Below are positions 39,693-51,606 of a stretch of 64,000 bases of DNA, piece by piece; within the stretch, counting starts at the first letter, position 1, and the number at the start of each line of letters is the position of its first letter. The position numbers and the translations under genes are program-made. The notes below the pieces were generated by a model that was not told the origin of the DNA, did no database searches, and saw only the letters and a program-made list of their open reading frames with translations. The DNA is from Diphasiastrum complanatum (Eukaryota; Streptophyta; Lycopodiopsida; Lycopodiales; Lycopodiaceae): positions 3,690,620-3,754,619 of the forward strand of contig CM055097.1 of the NCBI GenBank assembly GCA_029204225.1, given 5' to 3'.

Positions 39693-42583
39693 GATTGGCC
39701 GGCCAGTTATGCGAATCTCACGAAAATGGCCATTGTTTGGGGTTCATCAGGACAACTGTTGTACAAGGTGCTGCCCACAGTGTAAGCAGAGTGTGTCCAC
39801 GGTTGGGGTGGTCGACAGAATAGGGGACTTGATGAGTCAAAGTACTGCCCTCGAGGTGTAAGCACGGTTAGTTCTAGCGATTCGGGCCTGGCGCTATCTG
39901 CACGTAGGACAGATGAGGCAGTGTGCTGCCATTAGTTGGTGTAAGCATGGTTTGTGCCTTGTGGGGTGTGGGGAGACATATTCGAACTGTACGGATTAAC
40001 CATTGATGTAGAGATGCTGCTCGAATTCGGGTGTAAAGCACGGATAGTTAGCTATCGGTGCGGGATAGTTGCCAATCGTTTAGCTATAAGGGCTATCGAC
40101 CAGAGTTGGTGGGGCGTGACTGAGGCAATGTGCTGTTTAATGGTGAAAGCACAGATAGTTGAATGGGTGTTCTCTGTGGGCTGATTCTGTGATCGATCTA
40201 TATGGGCATGGCCAGGCAAAGGTCCTTTGGTAGGGCTATCTCAAAGGGGGACCTTGTCTTTGTTACCTGTTAGTAAACCTGCCTAAGTGTCTTGCTTGTA
40301 TGTATTCGCGGTGAGTCTTAGTACTCGTGCTTTGCCTTGTTTGCATGATTACTTGTGATACAAGGAGTTAATGGCTCGAGAAGGAACTTTTCTTTTGAAG
40401 GCTAATACCATCAAACAAAGAGGAGTACAGAATCTGTGGGGCGGATTTGCAATTCAAGTACTCGCATGTGAACGACAACGAAACGACTCGATGTTTGCAA
40501 AGGATGGATGGCTAGCCTGTTACTTGGGTTAGTTTCATTTGTGACAGTGCCCACCAGACGCAAGCAAAAAGCCAAAAGTTGGATAGGGCAATTTCAGGGG
40601 AGATCTTCTATGGAGCAATTTGTCTTCATTTGGGATGGCGACCTTCGGAACTGAAACTCATTGAGCATGGGTGATATCCAATGTCAGTTGGGTTTTTCCT
40701 CAAAGGGGAAAGACTAGGATCCTCTTCAGAGATTGGCAACAAGTTGGATTAAGCCATAATCCTAGCAGATGGGAAGCAAAGTGTTGGAAAGGCTTTTTGT
40801 CTGAGAACTCTACTCTAAGTCCGGTCAGCTGATTTGAAACTATCACACACACCTCTCTCTTAGGGCAAATTTTGAATGAAAGTTGATCAAAATGGGGGCA
40901 AATTCAAGGTGACCTTGGAGAACTTTGAACCTAATAAGTTGACAAGTTTTTGTTGTGGAAAAGAAAGCTTATTATAGGCTTTCTTGGACTAGCAATGATG
41001 AGGAGACATAATGAGTATGCTGACTTGTGTTACGTGTAAAGCAATTGATCAACGAAGGAACTGTGAAAGTTGACTCTTGCACGAGAGACTTGGTACTTCA
41101 AATGGACGCTAAGGGACAGTTTGTATTGAAGATCAGACTAGTGCAAACTTTGGGTGCATGTGTCTGATTCAAAGAGAGCTACTTGAAGCCAAGCTGGATG
41201 TACACTTCTTGTTTTGACTGTGAGGCAGCTGACCAGTGATGGAATTGTGAAAGTCAAGTTTTGCGCGACGACGAACATGTTGCTTCAAACAAACATGAAG
41301 AGATAGTTCGTATGCGGATCAAACTGGTGCGACCTCTTGGCTCTCCACGAGGCCAATGGTTACATTTGGGCTGATTGAAAGACAACTACTTCAAACTAAG
41401 TGAGAGCTGCGTTGTGGAGTACTCAATCTTTGCCTACCTTAAAGAGCCAAAAAGGAAAAGTATCAAGATCAGACTGGGAAAAGGAGAGAAATCAAGGTGC
41501 AAAAAGCAACAAGGCACGAAGTGGACCATAAAGTGGGCAATCAAATGATAAATCCTTTGGCTCAGGGAGCCCTGATACCTATGCGAAACTGATCAAATCT
41601 GGAGCTCAGGGAGCTCAACACAAAGTGCATCAAGGACAAATCAGGAGCTCAACGGAGTTCCAAAGTCAAAAGTCAGAAGCGATAGGGCCGAATATTTCAC
41701 AGAAATGCCTTTATCACCAGTTAATAAGGTTCTTGGGTTTTATGTAAGCGATATAAAATTTACGCTTTTCCTAGACAAAGTGATATTTTCAAGTTATGTA
41801 ATTTTTCAGTACAAAGAGCTGAGCCTCCGACTTGTGGTGTGCTAGCTTCAATGTGTAAATTTAGTACTATGCCAACTAGCTCAAATGTATAGTTAATTTT
41901 AATTGGTAGACACTTTTACTTTAATTAGACATCTGATGAGGACATCAGATTTCATAAAGGTGAGGTGGGTGTTGTAAAGTTGCCTTTACAAGCTTTACTT
42001 CCGGCGCCGCCGACACTAGCATTGTCCCCGGCGCCAGCAGCACCCTGCTGCTCCCGGCACCACTGTGACCAGAATCCAATCGGCACCAAGTTCCTATGGC
42101 TGAAAATCTTTGATCGATTCTAGCGAAGTCAGGAGAGCTCAGATCGATGTGCAATCACCTCACACGATCTAGGCATGAGGGGAGGTGGCGAATTCCACCA
42201 ATACTATAAGGGGAGTGCAAGTTGCGACTCAGGGCGAGCTCCAACCAAGTTTCAGCCTCCCTTGCTGGAATGTTGTCTTGTGGCCTTTCGCATGCCAACG
42301 CCCCGGAGACTAGGGTCGGTCACACACTTGAAATGTAACCGACCCTAGTCTCCGGGGCATTGGCATGTTGTTGGTATGAGGGGAGGTGGCGAATCCCACC
42401 AATACTATAAGGGGAGTGCAAGTTGCGACTCAGGGCGAGCTCCAACCAAGTCTCAGCCTCCCTTGCTAGAATGTTGTCTTGGCACCCGCCTTTCACATGC
42501 CAACGCCCCTCAGACTAGGGTCGGTCACACACTTGAAATGTAACCTTTTCAGATTTATTAATAAAGTGGGATTTTTCTCAAAC
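39693..42583 (+). other. Internal region of the LARD-like element, non-coding
   Basis: No domain is recognised. It contains a degenerate array of 'GTGCTGCC...GTGTAAGCA' units (39765-40160), an imperfect ~180-bp duplication (about 41040-41215 and 41217-41410), a 166/170-bp duplication (42175-42340, 42376-42545) and a 30-bp inverted repeat (42291-42367). Confidence 0.65.
42291..42367. repeat. 30-bp near-perfect inverted repeat
   Basis: 42291-42320 and 42338-42367 are complementary with a single mismatch, around a 17-base loop. The right arm duplicates, in reverse, the end of the first 166-bp repeat unit. It looks like a template-switch scar. Confidence 0.9.
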
Positions 42584-43267
42584 TAACTCTGATTACCTTA
42601 TGGGCCTCAGTGTCCGGTAAAAGCGCTAGTTGTAAGGCAGCTTTAAACTTTCTGATCTGGCACATAGCTGAGGGTCGTATGCTGGGATGCCAGCGGTATG
42701 CCGTCGGGACCATTCGGTCCATGGTGCCAGCGGTATGCTGTCGGGACCATTTGGTCCAGGAACTGGTTGTCTCCATATCTGTCGCGACTTGTGGTTTTGA
42801 GTGTCCTTTGCATGAACGTGAATGGGTTAAGCTCTTGGGGAACGGGGTCTAACCTGTCAGCTGAGTTGGATGGCTTGCTTGGGTGGAAGTCACCTATTTA
42901 TGGCTGTCCAGTCTGGCATGGCGCCAGGTTGGCTTCCAGCGTTCGTGACGAAGCTTTCAGTTGGTTAAGTCTGATGTAAGTTAGCTTGCTTGGAATGGAT
43001 GTTACTCGTTTGTAACGAAGCTTCGAGTTAGTTGATTTTGATGTATGTCGGACGGCTTGCTTGGAGAGAAGTCACCCACATTGGGACCCCAGATCTGGCA
43101 TGGTGCCAGGTTGGATCTCAATATTGGCTTCAGAACTTCAAGTTGGTTAAGTCTGATCATTGTTGGCGAGTTGGCTGTTTGTATGTCAAGTGGGTTTGGA
43201 CGACAAGAGTTGAAGGCTGAGAAGCTAAGTCATGGTTCCCGGCTGCCTTTGGGATGCCTGTGCTACA
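42584..43267 (+). repeat. 3' LTR of the LARD-like element
   Basis: Direct copy of 38982-39677 with scattered substitutions and small indels. It ends GTGCTACA. The sequence after it is CAATAGGATT, which starts the copia LTR match. Confidence 0.75.
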
Positions 43268-43737
43268 CAATAGGATTTGAGCTATGCTTGAGAATGATCC
43301 AATAGAATCAAGAAGTGGATGCATCATTGGTCCAATAGAATCAAGAGGTGATAGAAATGAGGTCCAATAATTTTTGAGGGTGAACTACCTCGTGGATCTA
43401 CTAGTCTCATTGTACTTCTCATTTTGTTCTAAGTAATTTGGAGACCAATCAAGTTTTTTAGTCTAAGCGTTTACTTTCTTTCTCTCTCTACTTGAGAGCT
43501 ATTGATTGCATTCTCTCTCTACTTGAGAGTTGGCCTTTTCCATACTTAGTTTTTTTGAGGGAACACTTCCCACATGTGTGTATGTACTTTGGCTTTGAGT
43601 TAATACATGTGGTAGTGTGTTTTTGCCTTTGAGAGTGAGATAGATCTTGAATAATCTAATCTTGATCATTGTGCATTCACACACCTCAGGAGATCTAAAT
43701 CACACTTAGTGGACACTCCACACGTGTGAAATTCACA
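43268..43737 (+). repeat. 5' LTR (truncated) of copia D
   Basis: Matches 48443-48916 with ~93% identity by eye. It ends TTCACA directly before the PBS. The first ~230 bp present in the 3' LTR are missing, replaced by the LARD-like element. Confidence 0.82.
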
Positions 43738-43755
43738 TGGTATCAGAGCCGACCT
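43738..43755 (+). other. Primer binding site of copia D
   Basis: TGGTATCAGAGCCGACCT immediately follows the LTR. Initiator tRNA-Met type. Confidence 0.85.
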
Positions 43756-44491
43756 AAGATTACCATACATTTCTCATCATTATTATGGAAATTTTTGCAT
43801 CAATAGTGAGCTACAAAGTGACTAGGCCCATTTTCCTAGCTATCTTGTTCAATCTTGGATAGAGATCAATAGGGCATTGATTGGGTTTGACCTGGTACAA
43901 TATGGAATCAGGTGCTCAGACACATGTGAGGAACATCCAATTTCAATTTGAAAGTTCTCTTTCATGTTTGATCCTAAAATCTTGCTAGATAGCTTGTTTG
44001 AAAGCTAGTTTAGTCAGTTTTTGTAGCAATAAGTTTCATTCCATTTGGTTGAGCCAATCAAAAGTTATAAGCTTTTGAAGAGGAATAGGTAGGGCACCTA
44101 GGCCTGTGTGGACACCTTTAGTTTGATCAAGAGATTGCTTGTTTGATCCTAAATCATAGTTGAATTCTTGTCAATTCTATCTATTTGAGATCTAGACACT
44201 GTTTTGAGATCTTAGCCATTTTGTTTCGTACGATATCATTGTATTTTAGTCAAATTTGGTTTCTTAGTGTATTTCACACATGGTAAGTGTGTTTGATCCT
44301 AACTTTGCCCATACTCCATCATTCAATATGAAGTAGATCTAGTTTTAGAGAGATTGGTAGAGCTAGTGAGAATCATCTCACAGTTTGTTGCAAGATCTTG
44401 CATAGGAGTTGGTAGCACACCATTATTGGATCCTATAGTGAGAGAGTAGCAACATTTTTTGTTCATCACTTGAGTTTTATTTCCACTCTAT
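43756..44491 (+). other. Leader of copia D
   Basis: About 740 bp between the PBS and the gag ATG, no coding sequence. It has repeated 'gtttgatcctaa' phrases (43967, 44150, 44290). Confidence 0.6.
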
Positions 44492-45787
44492 ATGGCTTCA
44501 ATGGGACCATTCTTGTTGGAACCAAGTGAGAGATTAGCTACTTCTAATTATACAATATGGAAGTTGAGGATGGAGTCCATTTTGCTACTTCAAGATGTGA
44601 TGGACATTGTTCTTGACCTTGAAGAAGAACCTCAAGTTCTTCAAAAGGTTCAAAAATATAAGAAGAGATCTAGGATGGCTCTCCACTACATCAAGATGAA
44701 TGTCTCTAATGAGATATTGAGGGAGATTGGTATTTGCATTACAACCAAAGACGCTTGGGATTGTCTCAAGCCTATCTATGAGGCTAAGAATACCTCTAGG
44801 CTCCTCACTCTTAGAAATCAAATCTTCCAAAGTAGTCAAAAGAGTGATGAGAGTGCATCTAATTATGTTTTGAGAGTCAAGAATATTCATAGGGAGATTC
44901 CATGCATTGGTGACTCAATCAATCAAAGTGAACTAGTCCAAGTCATTCTCAATGGCTTGAGAAATGAATATGTCAACCTTGTCCAATCCTATGCCATTAA
45001 GGAGGAGCTACCAATTTTAGAGGCCCTTTAAAGTGTGCTTATTTCTAAAGAATCAATACAAGACTACAAACTCTCGAGGATGGACAAGCTATCACTCAAT
45101 CATAATGATGGCAAAACTTTATTTGTCAAGGACAAGCACAAAGGGAGGAGTAAAAACCAATATCAACAATCCTCAAGCAAGGACAAAGCCAAATCCAAAG
45201 ACAAAGATGAGGAGCATATGTGTAGCTCCAAGGACTCTTTCTCATCTATTGCACCTTATGATGGAGCCAAGAAATCAATATACACTGCAAATGATTATGA
45301 ATGTCCAATTGAAGGAATAGGGAATATCCCCTTAAATCTTGCATCTTCTAAAGTTCTTTCTCTCACTAAAGTTCTTTTTGTACCTAAGCTTACAAAGAAT
45401 ATTATTAGTGTTGGCCAATTTTTTGATAATGGCCTTGATGTGAATTTCAATGTTGATACTTGTACTATAAAAAAGAATGGCGAGATACTTGCACTAGGAT
45501 CTAGATTTGGAGGCATCTATAAACTAGATCCAAGAGAAAGTGTAAATTCTTGTAATGTTGCTTTTGTGACCAAGCTATCTATGGAGGAGTTATGGAATAG
45601 GAGGTTGGGACATCCCAACCACAAATCCATGCTCTCTATGATCAAAGAAGCCAAAGCTATTGGCTTGCCAAAGTCATTTTCTAAGGATATCAAGCCATGT
45701 GAGGCTTGTGCTATTGCTAAATTTCACAAGAGGCCATTTGCAAGATCTTCTATCAAGAGTAGGCATCCTTTGGAGTTGATCAACTAG
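44492..45787 (+). pseudogene. Copia D: gag fused to protease remnant and integrase zinc domain
   Basis: 44492-45031 encodes gag (SERLATSNYTIWKLRMESIL, NTSRLLTLRNQIFQSSQKSD, LVQVILNGLRNEYVNLVQS). 45035-45787 continues out of phase with gag tail, then jumps from KDKDEEHMCSSKD straight into the protease second half (VLFVPKLTKNIISVGQFFDN). The zinc knuckle and DSG active site are deleted. ELWNRRLGHPNHKSMLSMIK and CEACAIAKFHKRPF give the integrase HHCC domain. Without protease this copy would need help in trans. Confidence 0.87.
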
Positions 45788-46588
45788 GATGTTCATTTCT
45801 CATCATCTATGAGCAAGGGAGGCGCCACTTGCTTTGTAACTTTTATTGATGATCTCACAATATTCACTTGGATATATCTTCTTTCTTCTAAATCTATGGT
45901 TTTTGATTATTTCCTTATTTTCAAAGCTTATGTTGAGAAGCAATTATCATTAAATATTATATCTTTTAGATGTGATGGAAGTGGAGAGTATATCTCCAAT
46001 GAATTCCATGACTATTGTGAGCTTGAAGGCATTAAAAGGGAGTTCTCTTGTGCCTACTCTCCATCTCAAAATGGAGTGGCTGAGAGAAATAATAGATCCT
46101 TATGTGAATGTGCCAAATCCATAAGGATTGAGGCATCTTTGCCAAAAGTCTTTTGGGGAGAAGCCATAAGTTGTGCAAATTATCTTTGCAATAGACTCCC
46201 ACATATTGCTCTTGGAGGAAAGTCACCAAATGAGATCTTATTTATGAAGAAGCCTAAGATTGATCACCTTAGAATTTTTGGATGCATATGTTTTGCCCAT
46301 ATTCCCTTGGAAACAAGGAAGAAATATGATCCTACCTCATGCAAAGGGATCATGGTTGGATATTCATCTACCAAGAAGGCCTATAGAGTCATTATACTCT
46401 CTATCTCAAATGTGATTGAGAGTAGAGATGTTATTTTCCATGAAGAGAAAAAATCCAATTTGGAAGGGGCCGAGATCAAAGAATCTCTAGATGCATCACC
46501 AACTATTGCTATTGAAGACAATTATGAAGTGATGGGGTTGAGAATTGAAGAGGAGTCTCCTCGAATTTTTCACCAAGAAGATCTATGA
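45788..46588 (+). pseudogene. Copia D: integrase core and C-terminal region
   Basis: The catalytic Asp, Asp and Glu are all visible: DVHFSSS directly after a TAG (45787-45789), FRCDGSGEY and QNGVAERNNRSL. The core continues with NEILFMKKPKIDHLRIFGC and HIPLETRKKYDP to 46588 (TGA). Apart from the stop just upstream of the first Asp, the integrase is uninterrupted for 260 residues, the best preserved in the window. Confidence 0.88.
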
Positions 46589-47549
46589 GAGAGAGATCTG
46601 AGCCCAAGAGGCTCTCATATGTTGATAAAGGCAAGCAAGTGGATCTTGATTCCACTAATTATGCCTTCTTTGTTTCTCATGAAGAGCCAAAGAATGTTCA
46701 AGGGGCACTCAATACCAAGGAGTGGTATGATGCCATGAAGCAAGAGTATGATGCATTGATCACCAACAACACTTGGCCACCATCCAACAAGCATGTGATT
46801 GGATGCAAGTGGGTATTTCGAATCAAAACAATCATGATGGCACCATCAACAAGTACAAGGCAAGACTATGTGCTAAAGGATTTTTTCAAATCCATGACCT
46901 TGACTATGAAGAAACCTTTGCACCTCTTGCAAAGATGGTGGCAATAAGAATTCTTATCTCTCTTGCTTGTTTTTTTCAAATGGAAGGTGTTCCAATTAGA
47001 TGTATCCCATGCTTTTTTAAATGGTTATCTTGAGGAGAATATATATATGGAACAACCTCAAGAATTCATCAAGGATGAATCCAAAGTGTGCTTGCTCTTC
47101 AAAAGTCTTCATGGACTAAAGGAAGCACCAAGATCATGGTATTCAAGACTCAACTCTTTTCTTATCTCACTAGGATTTGTTCTTAGTGACTATGGTCCTT
47201 CCATGTATCTAAAGTTTGTTCATATTAATATTGTCATTCTTCTAATCTATGTTGATGACATTATTCTTTGTGGAAGTTGCATCAAGCTAGTTGAAGAAAC
47301 TAAGCTAGCACTTGGAAGTGAGTTTAAAATGCAAGATCTAGGAGAGATCCATTACATACTAGGCCTAGAGATTGACTTTCATGAAGATTATGTTTTTTTA
47401 TGTCAATCTAGATATGCTCTTTCTATGTTGAAAAAATTCCATATGGAAAATTCTAAGAGCATAGATACTCCAATGGAGCAAATTGTGAAAGATCCTAATA
47501 AAGATGATGAAAGATCCTTCGAGGACATCACACTTTTAGGAGTCTTATA
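46589..47549 (+). pseudogene. Copia D: reverse transcriptase, YVDD intact
   Basis: RT spans three frames: KEWYDAMKQEYDALITNNTW (to ~46830), NKYKARLCAKGFFQ and YEETFAPLAKMVAIRIL (to ~46970), then VFQLDVSHAFLNGYLEENIY (catalytic Asp), LLFKSLHGLKEAPRSWYSRL and LLIYVDDIILCG with intact YVDD. Two single-base shifts (about 46825 and 46970) and a shift at ~47545 break the frame. RT makes the cDNA copy. Confidence 0.88.
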
Positions 47550-48197
47550 GGCTCCTTAATTTGGCTTACCATCACTAGGCCCGACTTGAGCTTTTGTGTG
47601 CACAAGTTGAGGCAATTTATGCAAGATCCAAAGATCCACCATTGGAAGATGGCCAAGAAAATTCTAAGATATATCACTTCATCTTTTGACTATGGTCTAC
47701 TCTACAAAAGTGAAGATCTATCCATTATTGGCTACTGGATTCGGACTTTGCAAGTGATAAGATGGATCGAAAGTCCATAAGTGCCTACACCATATTTCTT
47801 GGAGGAAATCTAATATCTTGGCTTTCCAAAAAGCAAGATACTATATCTCTTTCTTCATGTGAGGTTGAGTACAAAGCACTCACCACAACTACCAACGAGG
47901 TGCTTTGGATCAAGAGATTCGTGCATCAAGGAGGATGATCTACCAATGATCAAATGTGACAATATCTCTGCCCAAGATCTTGCCTATAATCCCATATTTC
48001 ATGCAAGGAGCAAGCATATAGAAGTGGCACACCACTTTGTGAAGGAAAAGCTTATTGGAGGAGAAATCTATTTGGATCATGTCAACACATCCTCTTGTAT
48101 TGCCGATCTACTCACCAAGCCCTTGAGCAAAAGTGTCTTCACCAAGCATAGATCTAATCTTGGAGTAATATCAAGATCAATGCTTAATCTTCAATAG
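47550..48197 (+). pseudogene. Copia D: RT tail and RNase H
   Basis: GSLIWLTITRPDLSFCVHKL opens the region, then WKMAKKILRYITSSFDYGLL. SWLSKKQDTISLSSCEVEYK (RNase H Glu region) and FHARSKHIEVAHHFVKEKLI, CIADLLTKPLSKSVF follow. Three frames are needed. The region just after GYWIRTLQ, where SDWAG is expected, is altered. It ends at 48197 before the 3' LTR. Confidence 0.85.
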
Positions 48198-48211
48198 ATA
48201 AATTTTTAGGT

Positions 48212-48916
48212 GTGAAAAATGAAAAAAAGGCTATCTATGTTAGTTGTAGGGGTCTTACACTTTTTCTATGTCAAGCATCTTGGTGTAGAACATTGATAGG
48301 GTCAAAATTGGAATAGAAGGCAAATTGGTCAAATCCACATGTAAAGCCTCTATTGAGCCAAAGTAGTGTAAGTGGTAGAACTTGAGCTAGATATTTTTTA
48401 TAGTTGTTATTGGATGTGTGACAAATCAAAGTTCAAGAGGTCCAATAGAATTAAGTGGTGGAAACATCAATGATCTAGTAGAATCAAGAGGTGGATGCAT
48501 CATTGGTCCAATACAATCAAGAGGTGATAGAAATGACGTCCAATAGTTTTTGAGGGTGAACTACCTCGTGGATCTACTAGTCTCATTGTACTTCTCATTT
48601 TGTTCTTAGTAATTTGGAGATCAATCAAGTTTTTAAGTCTAAGTGTTTACTTGCTTTCTCTCTCTACTCGAGAGCTATTGATTGCATTCTCTCTCTACCC
48701 AAGAGTTGGCCTTTTCCATACTTAGTGTTTTTGAGGGAACACTTCCCACATGCATGTATGTACTTTGGTTTTGAGTTAATGCATGTGGTAGTGTGTTTTT
48801 GCCTTTGAGAGTGAGATAGATCTTGAATCTCAATCTAATCTTGATCATTGTGCATTCACACACCTTAGGAGATCTAAATCACACTTAATGGACACTCCAC
48901 ACATGTGAAACTCACA
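48212..48916 (+). repeat. 3' LTR of copia D
   Basis: Begins TGTGAAAAATG after TTTTTAGG and ends ACTCACA, about 705 bp. The last 470 bp match 43268-43737. The start is set by analogy with the related LTR at 63316, where the pol-LTR junction sequence is similar. Confidence 0.75.
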
Positions 48917-48924
48917 ATCTGCTC

Positions 48925-49297
48925 CATACGATTTTTGAACGTGTTTAGGTGGGTCGAAATATTGTCTACATCAGACATTCTTAATGTGAAGAACTTATTC
49001 CTCAGATGTAACTTGGATGTAACATCCTTGATATATAGAGGGCCGTTAGGATGTCCCTAGTAGTCTGAGCAGCTCAAATGTGGCTGATTTGAGAGTCTTT
49101 AATGTTCAAAGTGATCATGTCAAAAGCTATCTCCATTTGGTGCTGCTGGTTGCATCCACCTCAAGCTTGAGCTCTGTGTCATCAACAATGTCCCACAATT
49201 CTTTGGCAAGTAATACAACTTTCATCTTGAATTTCTAGAGATGGTAGTTCTCTCCATCGAGTTTGTCAATCCGAGATGAACTAGAAGACGGATCCAT
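48925..49297 (-). pseudogene. Minus-strand copia gag N-terminal fragment
   Basis: From an ATG at 49297 the minus strand encodes SSSRIDKLDGENYH, one stop, KFKMKVVLLAKELWDIVDD, and beyond it AFDMITLNIKDSQISHI in the next frame, the classic start of copia gag. It ends abruptly at the 3' LTR of copia D, so copia D may have inserted into or recombined with this element. Confidence 0.75.
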
Positions 49298-51590
49298 TCT
49301 GGTGAAGAGAGAGGGATCAATGGTAGAAACAACAATATCAAAATATTGCTAGTTGCACACTTCCAAAACCAATGTCTTGGTAGGAATAAGACTGATAACT
49401 TGCACGAAAAATGTAGATTATCAAACTAGTGGCTTTAATATTGTAAGGAGAAGCACCTTTAAGATACTACTTACAAGACACACGCAAAGGCACGCTCTTT
49501 GCTACAACCCACATGTTATTCGATCAAGCATTACTAATGGGAGAGACATGACATTAGATAAGGACAAGGCAACAACTTGGCACATATTAAGGGGCTATGC
49601 ATTAGGGGTGATCTGGCAAATATGCACAAGCTTCACACATGGCACTACCGACATTATTAGTGTCTTTGCGAATGCATACTCCCAAGTGCGCTTGAGTGAA
49701 AAGCGTTCAAATGATGGACAAGTCTAACCTCTGAAATGCTACTCTACTTGCATTAGGTGAATGAAGGACCCTAGCCATTCGGGACGTGGCTGGGAAGGTT
49801 CCAAGGTGAAAAGCAATTTAATTGCCTTGGATTCAATAGTGAATTTTGAATATTTCACTCTTAGTACAAGCCTTTGATAAGCTAGAAGGCTTACGTAAAA
49901 TAATTCTTGTTCAATCAACTGGTGTTTTAACTCCCTAAAAAATTAATACACACAAAAAAAAAAATGTCTCCCTTTGTAATACATTTATGCTACTAAAATA
50001 AACATAGAACAATCGATTATCCCTTCTTATTTTATATGCCTTCAAACCAAACTCATCCTGTTAACTTTATGTGCCTTCAACACCAAACTAACCTATTGAA
50101 CACAAAAAAGAAGAGAGGCAAGAAAATCTCTATGCCTATTGTTTGTACAAGTTGTATGGAAATAATAAGCCCCCAAGCGGAGAAAGAGTAGCATCATTTA
50201 ATGTTTTCAAATGTCCTCATTCAATAATGCATTTTTATAAGAGAAAGAAATCTAAAACAAGTACTTCTTGTATCACAACAACCTTGGACATAGTGTGTTG
50301 GATTTATGTTGATTTTCTCATAGAGCTTATATTGAATTATGTATCCCATCTAAATTGTCTACTTATATCAATATTTTTCTTTTATGAGTAAGAACATGAG
50401 ATGGTTAAGCTCTTATACATTGTTAGAATAATATTAATTTGTGCTGGATTTGTTAAAAATACAAAATTTGTGTTCAAAAATACAAGGCTAAGTAAGCAAG
50501 ACTTGTGTACTTTGAAAAAGACCGTGCAACTTATGATTTTTTTATTGTTCAATTAGGTGTCATCATGGCATGATCTTAGTGATAATTTTAGCCTTCGTGA
50601 TTTATGTTGGTCATTGGCAACAATTATTATATTTTTTAAACAAATATAAAACACAATTCCAAATCTATAGGCACATAAAGACTCGAATCATACTCAAACC
50701 AAAGTGGTTCACATCGTAGAATGTCACCTTCTCCACCAAGGTATATCTAACTTGGATAATGTTTGGCTATTTTAATAGTACATGAAATAGATTCAAACTA
50801 CATAGGAAGACTCCTAACTTAGATATATTTGGTCTTAAAAAGTCTCAAATCATGAATATAGTCTCAATTTACTTGAATTTGTGTTTTTTATGCTTGCATG
50901 GACACATGCACAAGTGAGGCAATGGCTATTTCCTTTTGGTGAAACTCGCCGTACTACCATTCTCATTGTGAGTTTTTCATTGCAAGGTTACTCTCTCTAC
51001 ACCTGCATCCTATTCCCTAGCACAGGGGAGATGCTATTGGAGATTGATTAGTAGCATCTGCATGGTTGGGTGGTTTGGCTCCAACATATACTTTCCCAAT
51101 CCTTTCAGGAGGTGGGACAAGCCCAAAATGTATGCTTCGTTGAATCAAGCGCAATTTTGTTCATGTTGCACATGCCACTATATTTTCCAATGTGTTGTTG
51201 CCATATTCGAGTTCAGATTATGTCATGCATAATGTGCCAAATGAGATGCTTGGTTTTTTCAATGAACGAGTCCGAGCACATGAGCTACAAGGACGTGGTT
51301 TTCTACCCAAGGGGTCCCTTTAGGTTAGACACCTTACTAAACTTTTCTTTCCATCCATTGTTGAGGCAGATGGTCTTATAAGCACTCGAGCATTAGTACT
51401 GGGCTATGAGAGTGCTGCCTTGAAAACTTATCGAATTAAGGCTATACCGAAGGTAGGAGCTAGTTAGTTTGTCCTAGAGCGTAACATGTGCTAATAGGAC
51501 CTTGCTCTACTACATTTGAATTAGAATTATGTGTACTACCTGTTTGGGAGTAAACCATGCTTGGCTAGTCCAAAAGTGATGGTGCTTATC
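49298..51590. other. Anonymous sequence, no gene recognised
   Basis: About 2.3 kb, A/T-rich. It could include the degraded leader of the minus-strand copia to the left. Frames at 49353-49727 and 51070-51381 (the latter with GPFRLDTLLNFSFHPLL) match nothing I know. Confidence 0.4.
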
Positions 51591-51606
51591 AGCTTGGATA
51601 CCACTC

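Larger units (their letters stand above)
38982..43267 (+). mobile_element. Non-coding LTR element (LARD-like), ~4.3 kb
   Basis: Two direct repeats of ~690 bp (38982-39677 and 42584-43267) flank 2.9 kb. An initiator-Met-type PBS (TGGTATCAGAGCC) follows the left repeat. No gag or pol similarity is seen inside. This is the definition of a large retrotransposon derivative that depends on proteins from another element. No matching target duplication was found. The right end abuts the truncated 5' LTR of the copia element at 43268. Confidence 0.75.
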
